Origin: Faecalispora anaeroviscerum
Lineage (GTDB): Bacteria > Bacillota > Clostridia > Oscillospirales > Acutalibacteraceae
Length of the DNA stretch: 64,000 nucleotides
Direction: 5' to 3'
Assembly (NCBI RefSeq): GCF_947568225.1
Contig: NZ_CANOOQ010000001.1
Coordinates: 868,001 to 932,000, forward strand
Positions 51,420-59,687 of this stretch are shown one piece after another. Each line of letters begins with the position of its first letter. Positions within the stretch are counted from its first letter, which is position 1. A program made the translations under genes and the position numbers. Below the pieces are notes generated by a model, which made no database searches, had not been told where the DNA came from, and saw only the letters and a program-made list of their open reading frames with translations.

Positions 51420-52275
51420 CCACCTTTTCGTATACGCCGTATTCATCCCAGATATTCTCCAGGCTGTGCAGAATCTCGGTTACTTCTTCTTTTTTCTTCA
51501 TCGTGACCATCACGATCAGGGCGTTGATCAGGCTGAGCGGCGCTACAATCGCATCCACAAAGGACGCCATGTTGCTGCGGGCCAGCAGCAGGCAATCCGC
51601 AGGCTCCGCGAGCGGAGAGAGGGGACTGTCTGTAATGGCAATTACCTTGGCACCGCGATCCGACGCAAAATGCATTGCTTTGACCGCACGCTTGGAATAC
51701 CGAGGAAAGCTGATGCCGATCACCGAATCCGATTCATTGACTCGAATCATTTTTTCGAAAATTTCCGCTTCACTGGTGATGTTGACCAACTGCACATTTT
51801 CTAAAATCAAGCCAAAATAATAGGACAAAAAGGTCGCAAGCGCCAAAGAACTTCCGGCCCCCAAAATGTAGATTTTTCGGGAATTTGCGATCGCATCCAC
51901 CGCGGCGTAAAAATCCTCGCGGGAGGTTTCTTCCAGTGTTCTGCGAATCATGTCAATATCCTGATTCATAACGGACGAAAGGACGTCCGCATTCCCCATA
52001 TTATTGACTGTTACCTCAATCCGCTGCACCGAGGTAAGCCGACTGCGGATCATCTCCTGCATGGCCTGCTGTAACTCAGGGTATCCGCTGTAGCCGATTT
52101 CCGTTGCAAAGCGCACGACCGTAGATTCACTGACCCCTACCGTCGCACCAAGCCGTGATGCCGTCATATAGGCTACTTTGTCGTAATGCTCCAAAATATA
52201 TTTTGCGATCAACTTCTGACCCTTGGAAAATTCGGGCATATTGTTGAGAATTCTGGCTGTGAGTTGACTGTTCAT
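51388..52275 (-). CDS. MurR/RpiR-family transcriptional regulator
   Basis: 295 residues: N-terminal HTH (about 35-75, LGATVGVSESTVVRFATEIGYSGYPELQ spread over helix-turn-helix) and C-terminal SIS sugar-phosphate-binding domain (about 125-260, IYILGAGSSLALA, ISFPRYSKR). The sensed ligand is unknown. GGAGG lies 11 nt before the ATG at 52275. It heads the regulator-BaiN-cmk-plsC-ispH/rpsA operon, unusual company for a sugar regulator. Three TTTTTGCAGG words surround its promoter. Confidence 0.92.
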   Translation of the reverse strand: MNSQLTARILNNMPEFSKGQKLIAKYILEHYDKVAYMTASRLGATVGVSESTVVRFATEIGYSGYPELQQAMQEMIRSRLTSVQRIEVTVNNMGNADVLSSVMNQDIDMIRRTLEETSREDFYAAVDAIANSRKIYILGAGSSLALATFLSYYFGLILENVQLVNITSEAEIFEKMIRVNESDSVIGISFPRYSKRAVKAMHFASDRGAKVIAITDSPLSPLAEPADCLLLARSNMASFVDAIVAPLSLINALIVMVTMKKKEEVTEILHSLENIWDEYGVYEKVDEKNVDANKT

Positions 52276-52321
52276 AATCGTGTATTCCTCCACTCGTTCT
52301 GTCCCTGCAATTTTGTGATTC

Positions 52322-52426
52322 TTTTTGCAGGAAGGTGCAACTCTTTTATTCATATTAAAGCTTAAACCTGCAAAAATCAAGAGAAAAATAGGAAATTTAA
52401 CAGAAATAACGGTTTCTTTTTGCAGG
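52322..52426. promoter_or_regulatory. Three TTTTTGCAGG operator-like words
   Basis: Exact 10-mers at 52322-52331 (plus), 52367-52376 (minus) and 52417-52426 (plus), centres 45 and 50 bp apart. The middle copy lies in the promoter spacer. Likely binding sites, perhaps for the regulator itself. Confidence 0.5.
52352..52380 (-). promoter_or_regulatory. Sigma-A promoter of the RpiR-type regulator operon
   Basis: -35 TTGATT (52375-52380), 17-bp spacer, -10 TAATAT (52352-52357). Confidence 0.65.
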
Positions 52427-52461
52427 AGCAATTGATTTTACATGCAATAAAAATTTTCAAA

Positions 52462-52490
52462 AAAGAAAAAGCTGCCCAGCCGGCAGCTTT
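52462..52490 (-). terminator. Terminator of the DUF5685-dnaJ-membrane operon
   Basis: AAAGCTGCC pairs with GGCAGCTTT around 5 nt, then a T-rich run (TTCTTTTTT) on the minus strand; about 115 nt past the membrane gene. Confidence 0.75.
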
Positions 52491-52605
52491 GATTCCCACA
52501 AAAACCGCACAGCAGCAAACACCGTGCAGGCAAACAAAGATCAAAATTCCCCTTACCAGCTGGCAAACAATTTCTATCCCTATGGCAGGCGAGGAATTTT
52601 CTTTC

Positions 52606-53148
52606 TTATTTTTGACGAAGCCACTGCTGCGCCAGACGATGAAACCGCTTATAGTATTCCATCACCAGGCCGGACAGGGTATAATCATATAAAGCGAACA
52701 CCACATTGCCCGCGGCTAAAAACGCCAGCGGAGTAGCACTGCCAAATACCAGAAAACTGTCTTTTGGGACACTCAGAACGAACACGGCGATGAAAAAACC
52801 GGTGACCATCGCAAGGTTGAATACCACAAATTTTAAAATCCAGGAAAGAACCTTGGGCAGGCGCTCCACCAACGCTTTCAGGATGGGATAATACCCGAAA
52901 AACAGGATGAACAACACCACCGCTTCTTTATCCGCCGCAAACAGCAGGGAAAGCACACTGACCACGCCGTAAACAGGCCAGGCCCATCGGATTCCCAGCT
53001 CAATAACGATCACCATGCCGGGCAAACCGGCCAGTGCGGTAAGCGCATAGGTGGAAATCGGGATCAGTCCGGTCAGAAACATCAAAACAACAGACAGTGC
53101 GGCTGCTACGCCGCAAAATGCCACCTGAGCGCTTCTGTTCAGCAGCAT
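52606..53148 (-). CDS. Uncharacterised polytopic membrane protein
   Basis: 180 residues, five or six transmembrane helices (AFCGVAAALSVVLMFLTGLIP, LPGMVIVIELGI, VYGVVSVLSLLFAA, AVVLFILFFGYYPILKALVERLP, FVVFNLAMVTGFFIAVFVLSV, FLAAGNVVFALYDYTLSGLVM). The size and the IPISTYALTALAGLPG segment recall S-component-like proteins of ECF transporters, but no motif proves it. Overlaps the J-protein gene by 10 nt and ends the operon. Confidence 0.75.
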   Translation of the reverse strand: MLLNRSAQVAFCGVAAALSVVLMFLTGLIPISTYALTALAGLPGMVIVIELGIRWAWPVYGVVSVLSLLFAADKEAVVLFILFFGYYPILKALVERLPKVLSWILKFVVFNLAMVTGFFIAVFVLSVPKDSFLVFGSATPLAFLAAGNVVFALYDYTLSGLVMEYYKRFHRLAQQWLRQK

Positions 53149-53792
53149 GGAATCAAATCCCCGCCCATACATTCACAGCAGGAGTCCGCGCAGAGCAGAC
53201 CCATGCAGGTATCGCACGAACTGCACCCGCCGTTCCCATAAGAAGTGTTATAGCCGCCGTACACGCCGCCGCGCTGATTCATAGACTGATTCAGCGCCGC
53301 ACGGTATTCCAGATTATTCGGGTCCAGTTGGCAGGCCCGGGTGAAATGGTTGTGCGCCTCCTCCAGCCAGCCACGCTGGTACAGGATCGAGCCTTTCAGA
53401 AAATACCACTCCGCGTTTCTGCTGCCCAAAGGCACCCCATTGAGAATCTGCTCCGCGTCGGCAATTCGACCCGCCATAATCAGGTTCCGTACATCGCGGA
53501 AGCTGGAGTTGGACGCGCTGCCATAGTTGTTCTGGTAGCTGCCGGATGGAGCCGAGCTGCCGCCGTACCCGGCGGAATACTGCGCCCCACCGTTATTTTT
53601 ATTACGACGCTGGCTCATGACCTCATCATAAGCCTCGTTGATTTCTTTCATCTTTTCTCCGGCCAGATCCGCGATCGGACTGCCAGCATAGTTATCCGGG
53701 TGATATTTTTTTGCCAGCTCCCGGTAAGCGGCCTTCACCTGTTCATCTGTCGCCGCAGGAGAAACCCCAAGTATTTTATACGGATCCGACAT
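53139..53792 (-). CDS. J-domain protein with cysteine-rich C-terminal tail
   Basis: 217 residues. J-domain 1-~62 with HPD at 31-33; a Gly/Ser/Tyr/Asn-rich linker (65-97); a TPR-like helical part (98-172); then a tail with nine Cys in the last 28 residues (190, 193, 196, 201, 205, 206, 208, 216, 217). The HPD says it stimulates DnaK; the Cys tail may bind metal or anchor to membrane by modification. Overlaps both neighbours (17 and 10 nt). Not a canonical DnaJ: no CxxCxGxG zinc domain. Confidence 0.88.
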   Translation of the reverse strand: MSDPYKILGVSPAATDEQVKAAYRELAKKYHPDNYAGSPIADLAGEKMKEINEAYDEVMSQRRNKNNGGAQYSAGYGGSSAPSGSYQNNYGSASNSSFRDVRNLIMAGRIADAEQILNGVPLGSRNAEWYFLKGSILYQRGWLEEAHNHFTRACQLDPNNLEYRAALNQSMNQRGGVYGGYNTSYGNGGCSSCDTCMGLLCADSCCECMGGDLIPCC

Positions 53793-54675
53793 TGCTTTTC
53801 CCCTTTTCCATTTTCAGCATAAATTCTTTTTGCATCTGCGGCAGGCCAAGACAAACAATATTATTCAGAATTGGAGCAAACTGTGCCAATTCCAAAAGCC
53901 GGAAAGCGGCCATCGCCTGAGATACCGTCATGTTCAACACCTGATTGCACTTTGCGGCCGCTTCCTGCAGCTGCTCTTGTGTGCTCTCCGCCGTCAGTCC
54001 ATAATCCCGAATAAACGGATTAAACGCATTTTCCTTTAAATCCTTCGGAATATCGTCGGCTGCGTCCATCAGATACACCCACCTGCCTAAAAAATACCCA
54101 AACTGTTCGAGAACGCGAAATTCCGGCGTACCCTGCTCGGCCAGCTGCGAAAACACTCCGGAGAGCATCTTTGCGGTCGGTTCCGCACAGGCATCCAGTG
54201 GCGGTGATTCCTGCTGCTCAGTCTGCTCCTGCAGCTGCATTGCATCGGCCACCACCTGCTCCAGCTCGGGATAATCCCGCACCGCCTTTTTATGTGCCCT
54301 AACAGACAGCGGAAAAAGCAGTAAGGCCCGAAACCGGGATTTCCAGCCGGGATCTTTCAGATCATCCCGCAGCTTATAATAGGTCATAATAACGGTTAAC
54401 GCCGACGCAAAAATCAGTTCAGGGTATTCCCCCTCGCAGAAGGGGCATTTTTTCATCGGGTTAACCACACACCGGCCCGGTGCCATTTTACACGGAGTCT
54501 CAGAGCGAGCCATCATCAGCATGGCCAAAAACGTACAATCATAACTTAAGGTAAGCCTAGACATAATACCGTAGCTTTTGCCCAACTGTTTGCACAAAGA
54601 ACAATAAACGCCTTTGTACTGTTCATATTCCCGGACAAGCAGTTCGGATTTTTGAGGCTTAATATAACCGAACAC
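53776..54675 (-). CDS. DUF5685 family protein
   Basis: 299 residues, predicted helical. N-terminal Cys set: CxxC at 25/28, then 47, 62, 69, 77 and 80 (CPFC). Asp-rich DDLKD at 104-108 and DAADDIPKD at 204-212 followed by NP at 219-220. These recall the two metal-binding motifs of class I isoprenoid synthases, spaced about 100 residues as in those enzymes; function is unproven. GTG start with AGGAG 7 nt upstream. First gene of the operon. Confidence 0.82.
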   Translation of the reverse strand: MFGYIKPQKSELLVREYEQYKGVYCSLCKQLGKSYGIMSRLTLSYDCTFLAMLMMARSETPCKMAPGRCVVNPMKKCPFCEGEYPELIFASALTVIMTYYKLRDDLKDPGWKSRFRALLLFPLSVRAHKKAVRDYPELEQVVADAMQLQEQTEQQESPPLDACAEPTAKMLSGVFSQLAEQGTPEFRVLEQFGYFLGRWVYLMDAADDIPKDLKENAFNPFIRDYGLTAESTQEQLQEAAAKCNQVLNMTVSQAMAAFRLLELAQFAPILNNIVCLGLPQMQKEFMLKMEKGKSNVGSV

Positions 54676-54851
54676 AACATTCTCCTAACACTCAGCTTGT
54701 ACGTTTTATTCTACTATATTTTAAGCGTACCGTTAATTAATAATCTGTAAATTTTTTCACTTCTGTCGAAAAACATCGAATATATTTGACACAAGCAGGT
54801 ATATTCTAGAATAATTTTACAAAAACAATCTGGAAATTTGCCGGAAACAGA

Positions 54852-54880
54852 TTGACAAACTCTGCTGTTTCCCATATAAT
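54852..54880 (+). promoter_or_regulatory. Sigma-A promoter of the zinc-ribbon gene
   Basis: Perfect -35 TTGACA (54852-54857), 17-bp spacer, perfect -10 TATAAT (54875-54880). A second TTGACA is at 54787-54792. Confidence 0.85.
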
Positions 54881-54933
54881 GAATACAATGCCCGCCAAAA
54901 CAGGGTATAAATTAAACAAAACGAGGTATCTCA

Positions 54934-55221
54934 ATGTACGAAGACAAAATTTTGATTTGCAAAGACTGCGGCGCAGAATTCGAATTCACCGCCGGCGAGC
55001 AGGAGTTTTACGCGGAAAAAGGATTCACCAATGAGCCCCAGCGCTGCAAAGCCTGCCGTTCGAACCGCAAAAATTCCAGAGGGGATTCTTCTTCCGAGAG
55101 AGCCCCCAGAGAGATGTATACGGCTGTATGTGCATCTTGCGGCGCAACCTGCAAGGTTCCGTTCCAGCCCCGCGACGAGCGTCCTGTATACTGCAGCGAT
55201 TGCTTTGCCAACAGAAGATAA
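54934..55221 (+). CDS. Zinc-ribbon protein
   Basis: 95 residues on plus with two zinc ribbons: CKDC...CKAC (about 10-43, the probable-zinc-ribbon type with GAEFEFTAGEQEFYAEKGF) and CASC...CSDC (about 67-91, GATCKVPFQPRDERPVYC). A basic linker joins them. Family members are common in Clostridia and Bacteroidetes with unknown role, possibly nucleic-acid binding. Strong consensus promoter suggests high expression; monocistronic with its own terminator. Confidence 0.88.
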   Translation: MYEDKILICKDCGAEFEFTAGEQEFYAEKGFTNEPQRCKACRSNRKNSRGDSSSERAPREMYTAVCASCGATCKVPFQPRDERPVYCSDCFANRR

Positions 55222-55292
55222 CAAAAGGTTTTCGGTCTCACCGTCTCGGTGAAAATGCCGGTTCCATATCGTTTATTTTCAATCTCGAACAA

Positions 55293-55342
55293 TAAAAATG
55301 CGCCGAACGCGCGGGGGTTCCCGTCGTTCCGGCGCATTTTTT
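55293..55342. terminator. Bidirectional terminator, zinc-ribbon gene / yaaH
   Basis: AAAATGCGCCG pairs with CGGCGCATTTT with a long GC-rich loop, followed by TTTTTT on plus and ATTTTTATTG on minus; serves converging genes. Confidence 0.8.
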
Positions 55343-55346
55343 GCGT

Positions 55347-56633
55347 TTACCCCTGAAAGGCGCGAATGCGGTACAAAGCATTGAGTACCAGCCAGTTCTG
55401 TGGGAACGGACGCATCAGGTTCCAGTACCCCACCCCAAGAAAGCCGTATTCCGTTACCAGTGCAAGCTTCACGCGAATGCTCCGGGCATCCTCAAACCAA
55501 ACCTCATGCTGCTCGCCGTTGGTATTGGTATACTGAAAATGCGGCGTCTGAGCCGTTTCATCGTATAAAATCTCCGCATTGTATTCCCGGGCCAGGCGCA
55601 CAGCTTCCACATTGGAAATCGACTGCGCCTTTGTGGTTCCACGCACATACGGTAGCGGCCAGTCGTAGCCGTAATTCGGCATGCCTATGTAAATTTTATT
55701 CCGCGCGATCTGCGTGACCGCATAATTCAGCACCGCGCGGATATTCGGAATCGGCGCCACTGCCATTGGCGGGCCGTAGGTATAGCCCCATTCGTAGGTC
55801 ATGAGCAGAACGGCGTTGGCTGCCGCCCCTAACCCGCCGTAATCGTGCCCCTGATACAAAAGCCCAGGCTGGTCGCTCGAGGTTTTGGGCGCCAGGGCCA
55901 CGATCACCTCGAAGCCCTCCGCGTTCAGGCGCTGTGTCGCGTTGCGAATAAAGGCCGTGTACTTGTCACGATCCTCAACATAAATAAATTCGAAGTCGAC
56001 GTCCAATCCTTTATAATTTTTCTGACGCATATTGATTAAAATGTTATCTATGAGGCGGGTCTGCACCTGCATATCATTCAGCGCACGATGTGCCAGCTCG
56101 TTGCTGAAGCCTCCGTCCTCCGTTAAGGTAGACAAATGCATCAGCGGCGCCACACCGTATTGCTGTGCAATACCGATCAAAGCTTCGTCATCCAGCGGAA
56201 CCAAATCTCCGTTAAACGTGAATCCATAGGTAAACGGCGTCATGTAGGTCATAAACGGCATCGTCTGGCGGAACAGTGTCCGGTCAACAAACGGATACGC
56301 ATAGCCGTTTGTTGACATATCCCCCAGCCTCGGCTGCTCGTAGGAGATCACCAGCCGTTCACCGGGGCGCAGAACATTCAGCGCACCCAGCTTGGTATTG
56401 TTACGGTACAGCTCATTGATCGTAATACCGTACTGCTGAGAAACCGAATACACCGTGTCGCCGGCTTCCACCACATGCACCCGGCGGGGAAACAAAATCA
56501 CGATCGTCTGGCCAGTAACAAGACGATTTGGTTCATCCAGCTCATTGTACTGAATCACATCACGCGCGGACACACCGTACATGGCCGCGATCGAATACAC
56601 TGTTTCCCCCGGACTGACCACATGAATTGTCAT
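55347..56633 (-). CDS. yaaH: Spore cortex-lytic N-acetylglucosaminidase YaaH/SleL
   Basis: 428 residues: two N-terminal LysM repeats (about 1-46 IHVVSPGETVYSIAAMYGV, 48-95 VHVVEAGDTVYSVSQQYGI) then a GH18 domain with GLDVDFEFI (about 235-243, catalytic Glu in a DxDxE-like motif) and a late GYWNLMRPFPQNW. In bacilli this acts in germination on cortex fragments or in the spore coat. Start: GGAG is 8 nt before the ATG at 56633; the longer frame to 56684 is weaker. Confidence 0.92.
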   Translation of the reverse strand: MTIHVVSPGETVYSIAAMYGVSARDVIQYNELDEPNRLVTGQTIVILFPRRVHVVEAGDTVYSVSQQYGITINELYRNNTKLGALNVLRPGERLVISYEQPRLGDMSTNGYAYPFVDRTLFRQTMPFMTYMTPFTYGFTFNGDLVPLDDEALIGIAQQYGVAPLMHLSTLTEDGGFSNELAHRALNDMQVQTRLIDNILINMRQKNYKGLDVDFEFIYVEDRDKYTAFIRNATQRLNAEGFEVIVALAPKTSSDQPGLLYQGHDYGGLGAAANAVLLMTYEWGYTYGPPMAVAPIPNIRAVLNYAVTQIARNKIYIGMPNYGYDWPLPYVRGTTKAQSISNVEAVRLAREYNAEILYDETAQTPHFQYTNTNGEQHEVWFEDARSIRVKLALVTEYGFLGVGYWNLMRPFPQNWLVLNALYRIRAFQG

Positions 56634-56702
56634 TGTCACCGCTCCTCTTCCCCTGCTTTTATCGCCAAACAACGAAATCGGCATTTCTGCTGAAAACCGA
56701 CA

Positions 56703-56732
56703 ATTTCTCCCCCGCCAAAGGCTGGGGAGAAA
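56703..56732 (-). terminator. Hairpin between uvrA and yaaH
   Basis: ATTTCTCCCC pairs with GGGGAGAAAT around a CGCCAAAGGC loop that itself can fold. Probably ends uvrA, though its T run is poor; resembles the palindrome upstream of nusB. Confidence 0.6.
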
Positions 56733-56793
56733 TCAATGCTGCTTTAAATATATGCAGTTAAAAGAGAGCACATTCGTAAAACCGGGACAACAA

Positions 56794-59637
56794 CTATTTT
56801 TGCCTGGCGTTATCGCGCTCCAGTGCGACTTTTAAATACTGGCCGGTGTAGGAATCCTTACTCTCCGCCACCTGCTCCGGAGTACCCACGGCCACCAGCG
56901 TGCCGCCGCGGTCTCCGCCCTCGGGGCCAAGATCGATGATATGGTCGGCTGTTTTGATCAAATCCAGATTGTGCTCGATCACGAGAACGGTGTTGCCGGT
57001 ATCCACCAGCTTTTGCAGCACGTCGATCAGCCGGTGAACGTCGGCGATATGCAGTCCGGTGGTCGGTTCATCCAGAATATAAATTGTGCGCCCGGTTGGC
57101 CGTTTGGAAAGCTCCGTAGCAAGCTTGACCCGCTGGGCCTCACCGCCGGAAAGCGTGGTAGCCGGCTGGCCGATCTTAATATACCCCAGCCCCACATCGT
57201 AAAGCGTTTGCAGTTTGCGCTGAATTTTCGGGATGCTGGAGAAAAACTCCAGCCCCTCCTCCACCGTCATTTCCAGAACATCGTAAATATTCTTGCCCTT
57301 ATAGCGGATTTCCAGCGTTTCTCGGTTGTAGCGCTTACCCTTGCAAACATCGCAGGGAACGTAGACATCCGGCAGAAAGTGCATTTCAATTTTCAGTATT
57401 CCGTCTCCCTGGCAGGCTTCGCACCGTCCACCCTTCACGTTAAAGGAAAAGCGTCCTGAGCTAAAGCCCCTCAGCTTTGCGTCTTGTGTGGAGGCAAAAA
57501 GTTCACGGATGTCGGTGAACACACCGGTATACGTTGCGGGATTTGAGCGCGGCGTGCGCCCGATTGGCGCCTGATTGATCTCAATTACCTTATCGAGCTC
57601 TTCCACACCCAAAATTTCTTTATGGGCGCCGGGCCTTGTTTTAGCGCCGTTGAGCTGAGCCGCGAGAGATTTATACAGAATTTCGTTAATCAGTGAAGAT
57701 TTACCGGAACCGGAAACACCAGTGATGCAAACAAATTCGCCCAGGGGAATCTCCACCGTCAGGTTTTTCAGGTTGTTCTGGGTCGCGCCAACAATTTTCA
57801 GCTGCTTGCCGTTGCCGGGGCGGCGGGTTTCGGGAATCTCAATTCGTTTCGCACCGCTGAGATACTGCCCGGTAATGGATTCCTTGCAGTTGACGATCTC
57901 CTTGGCCGGACCGTTGTAAATCACATAGCCACCGTGAACACCCGCACCGGGGCCGATGTCTACAATGTGATCTGCCGCCAGCATCGTTTCCTCATCATGC
58001 TCCACGACCAACACCGTATTCCCAATATCGCGCAGATGCTTCAACGTGTTCAGCAGTTTATCGTTATCCCTCTGGTGCAGGCCGATGCTGGGCTCATCCA
58101 GAATGTACAGAACTCCCATCAAAGAAGAGCCGATCTGGGTGGCCAGGCGAATGCGCTGGCTTTCGCCGCCGGAAAGTGTTCCCGCGGAGCGCGACAGTGT
58201 GAGATATTCGAGGCCAACGCTCTGCAAAAAGCCCAGGCGGCTTCTGATTTCTTTTAAAATTGCCTTGGCGATCATGCTCTCACGGGGTGTCAGCTCGAGC
58301 CGGTCTAAAAACGCAAGCGCTTCCGACACAGATCTTTCGCAGAAATCGCTGATATTCATGCCGCCTACCGTCACAGCCAGACTGGTAGCGGAAAGGCGCT
58401 TACCGTGGCACTCATCGCAAGGGATGGCGCTCATGTAGGATTCAATTTCTTCCTTGATCCAGCTGCTCTGCGTATCGCGGAAACGGCGCTCCAGATTGTT
58501 GACGACACCCTCAAAATCAGTCTTATATTTCCCGTAGCCATACTCGCTCGTGCGCTCCAGCTCGATCTTCTCCCCCTTGGTGCCGTACAGAAGAATGTCG
58601 ATGATTTCCGGGGGAAGCTCCCCCAGAGGCGTATCGAGCGAAAAGCCGTAACGCTTTGCAAGGCCATTCATATACATCATGGCGATGCTGCTGCCCTCCA
58701 TCGCCCAACCGCTGCCCTTCAGGCCGCCCTTGCTGATGGAAAGGCGCTTATCCGGTATGACCAGATCCGGATCAATCTTCATAAACACGCCCAAACCCGT
58801 ACACTTGGGGCACGCACCTGCCGGGTTATTGAAGGAAAACATGCGGGGCGTCAGCTCCTCGATGCTGGCTCCATGCTCCGGGCAGGCATAGTTCTGCGAA
58901 AAAAGCAGGTCTTCCCCATCCACCACGCTGACAATCATCAGGCCGTCGGCCAGAGAAGACGCAGTTTCAGCGGAATCGGACAAACGGGAGCGGATGTCAG
59001 GGCGGATGACCAGGCGGTCTACCACAATATCGATCGAGTGCTTCTTGTTCTTTTCGAGCTTGATTGTTTCGGAAAGATCGTACAAAATTCCGTCCACCCG
59101 AACGCGGACAAAGCCGCCTCGGCGGGCTGCTTCCAGCTCCTTCACATGCTCGCCCTTACGCGCCCGAATGACCGGAGCCATCACCTGAATTTTGGTACCC
59201 TCCGGAAGAGAAAGCACCCGGTCGACAATCTGATCAATCGTCTGCTGCTTGATCTCCCGGCCGCAAACCGGGCAGTGTGGGACACCGATGCGGGCATACA
59301 GAAGACGCAGGTAATCATAAATTTCGGTTACGGTTCCCACGGTAGAACGCGGGTTTTTCGACGTGGTTTTCTGGTCGATGGAAATCGCCGGGGACAAACC
59401 CTCAATATAATCCACATCCGGCTTGTCCAGCTGCCCTAGAAACTGGCGGGCATAGGACGAAAGCGATTCCACATAGCGGCGCTGACCCTCGGCGTAAATT
59501 GTATCAAACGCAAGAGAGGATTTTCCGGAACCGGAAAGGCCGGTCAGAACCACCAGCTCATCGCGCGGAATCTCAATATCGATGTTCTTCAGGTTGTGCT
59601 CTCTGGCGCCTTTGACCAGAATGTTTTTAGCCGTCAT
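56794..59637 (-). CDS. uvrA: Excinuclease ABC subunit A
   Basis: 947 residues. Two ABC ATPase halves: Walker A GLSGSGKSS (about 33) and GVSGSGKSS (about 645); signatures LSGGESQRIRLATQ and LSGGEAQRVKLATE; zinc modules CPVCGRE and CEACQGDG...CDVCKGKRYN. Damage sensor of nucleotide excision repair. 50 nt after uvrB and in the same SOS-type operon. Confidence 0.97.
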   Translation of the reverse strand: MTAKNILVKGAREHNLKNIDIEIPRDELVVLTGLSGSGKSSLAFDTIYAEGQRRYVESLSSYARQFLGQLDKPDVDYIEGLSPAISIDQKTTSKNPRSTVGTVTEIYDYLRLLYARIGVPHCPVCGREIKQQTIDQIVDRVLSLPEGTKIQVMAPVIRARKGEHVKELEAARRGGFVRVRVDGILYDLSETIKLEKNKKHSIDIVVDRLVIRPDIRSRLSDSAETASSLADGLMIVSVVDGEDLLFSQNYACPEHGASIEELTPRMFSFNNPAGACPKCTGLGVFMKIDPDLVIPDKRLSISKGGLKGSGWAMEGSSIAMMYMNGLAKRYGFSLDTPLGELPPEIIDILLYGTKGEKIELERTSEYGYGKYKTDFEGVVNNLERRFRDTQSSWIKEEIESYMSAIPCDECHGKRLSATSLAVTVGGMNISDFCERSVSEALAFLDRLELTPRESMIAKAILKEIRSRLGFLQSVGLEYLTLSRSAGTLSGGESQRIRLATQIGSSLMGVLYILDEPSIGLHQRDNDKLLNTLKHLRDIGNTVLVVEHDEETMLAADHIVDIGPGAGVHGGYVIYNGPAKEIVNCKESITGQYLSGAKRIEIPETRRPGNGKQLKIVGATQNNLKNLTVEIPLGEFVCITGVSGSGKSSLINEILYKSLAAQLNGAKTRPGAHKEILGVEELDKVIEINQAPIGRTPRSNPATYTGVFTDIRELFASTQDAKLRGFSSGRFSFNVKGGRCEACQGDGILKIEMHFLPDVYVPCDVCKGKRYNRETLEIRYKGKNIYDVLEMTVEEGLEFFSSIPKIQRKLQTLYDVGLGYIKIGQPATTLSGGEAQRVKLATELSKRPTGRTIYILDEPTTGLHIADVHRLIDVLQKLVDTGNTVLVIEHNLDLIKTADHIIDLGPEGGDRGGTLVAVGTPEQVAESKDSYTGQYLKVALERDNARQK

Positions 59638-59687
59638 ACTGTATAATTCCTCCGAAGCCAGATTGAATCCGTTGTTATCGGGCAGCG

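Noticed and set aside
53097..53822. 241-codon plus frame opposite the J-protein gene
   Set aside because: Shadow of the J-domain gene, whose HPD and Cys tail make the minus frame secure.
58405..59439. 344-codon open frame on plus opposite uvrA
   Set aside because: Antisense shadow of uvrA, no ribosome site, no recognisable motif.
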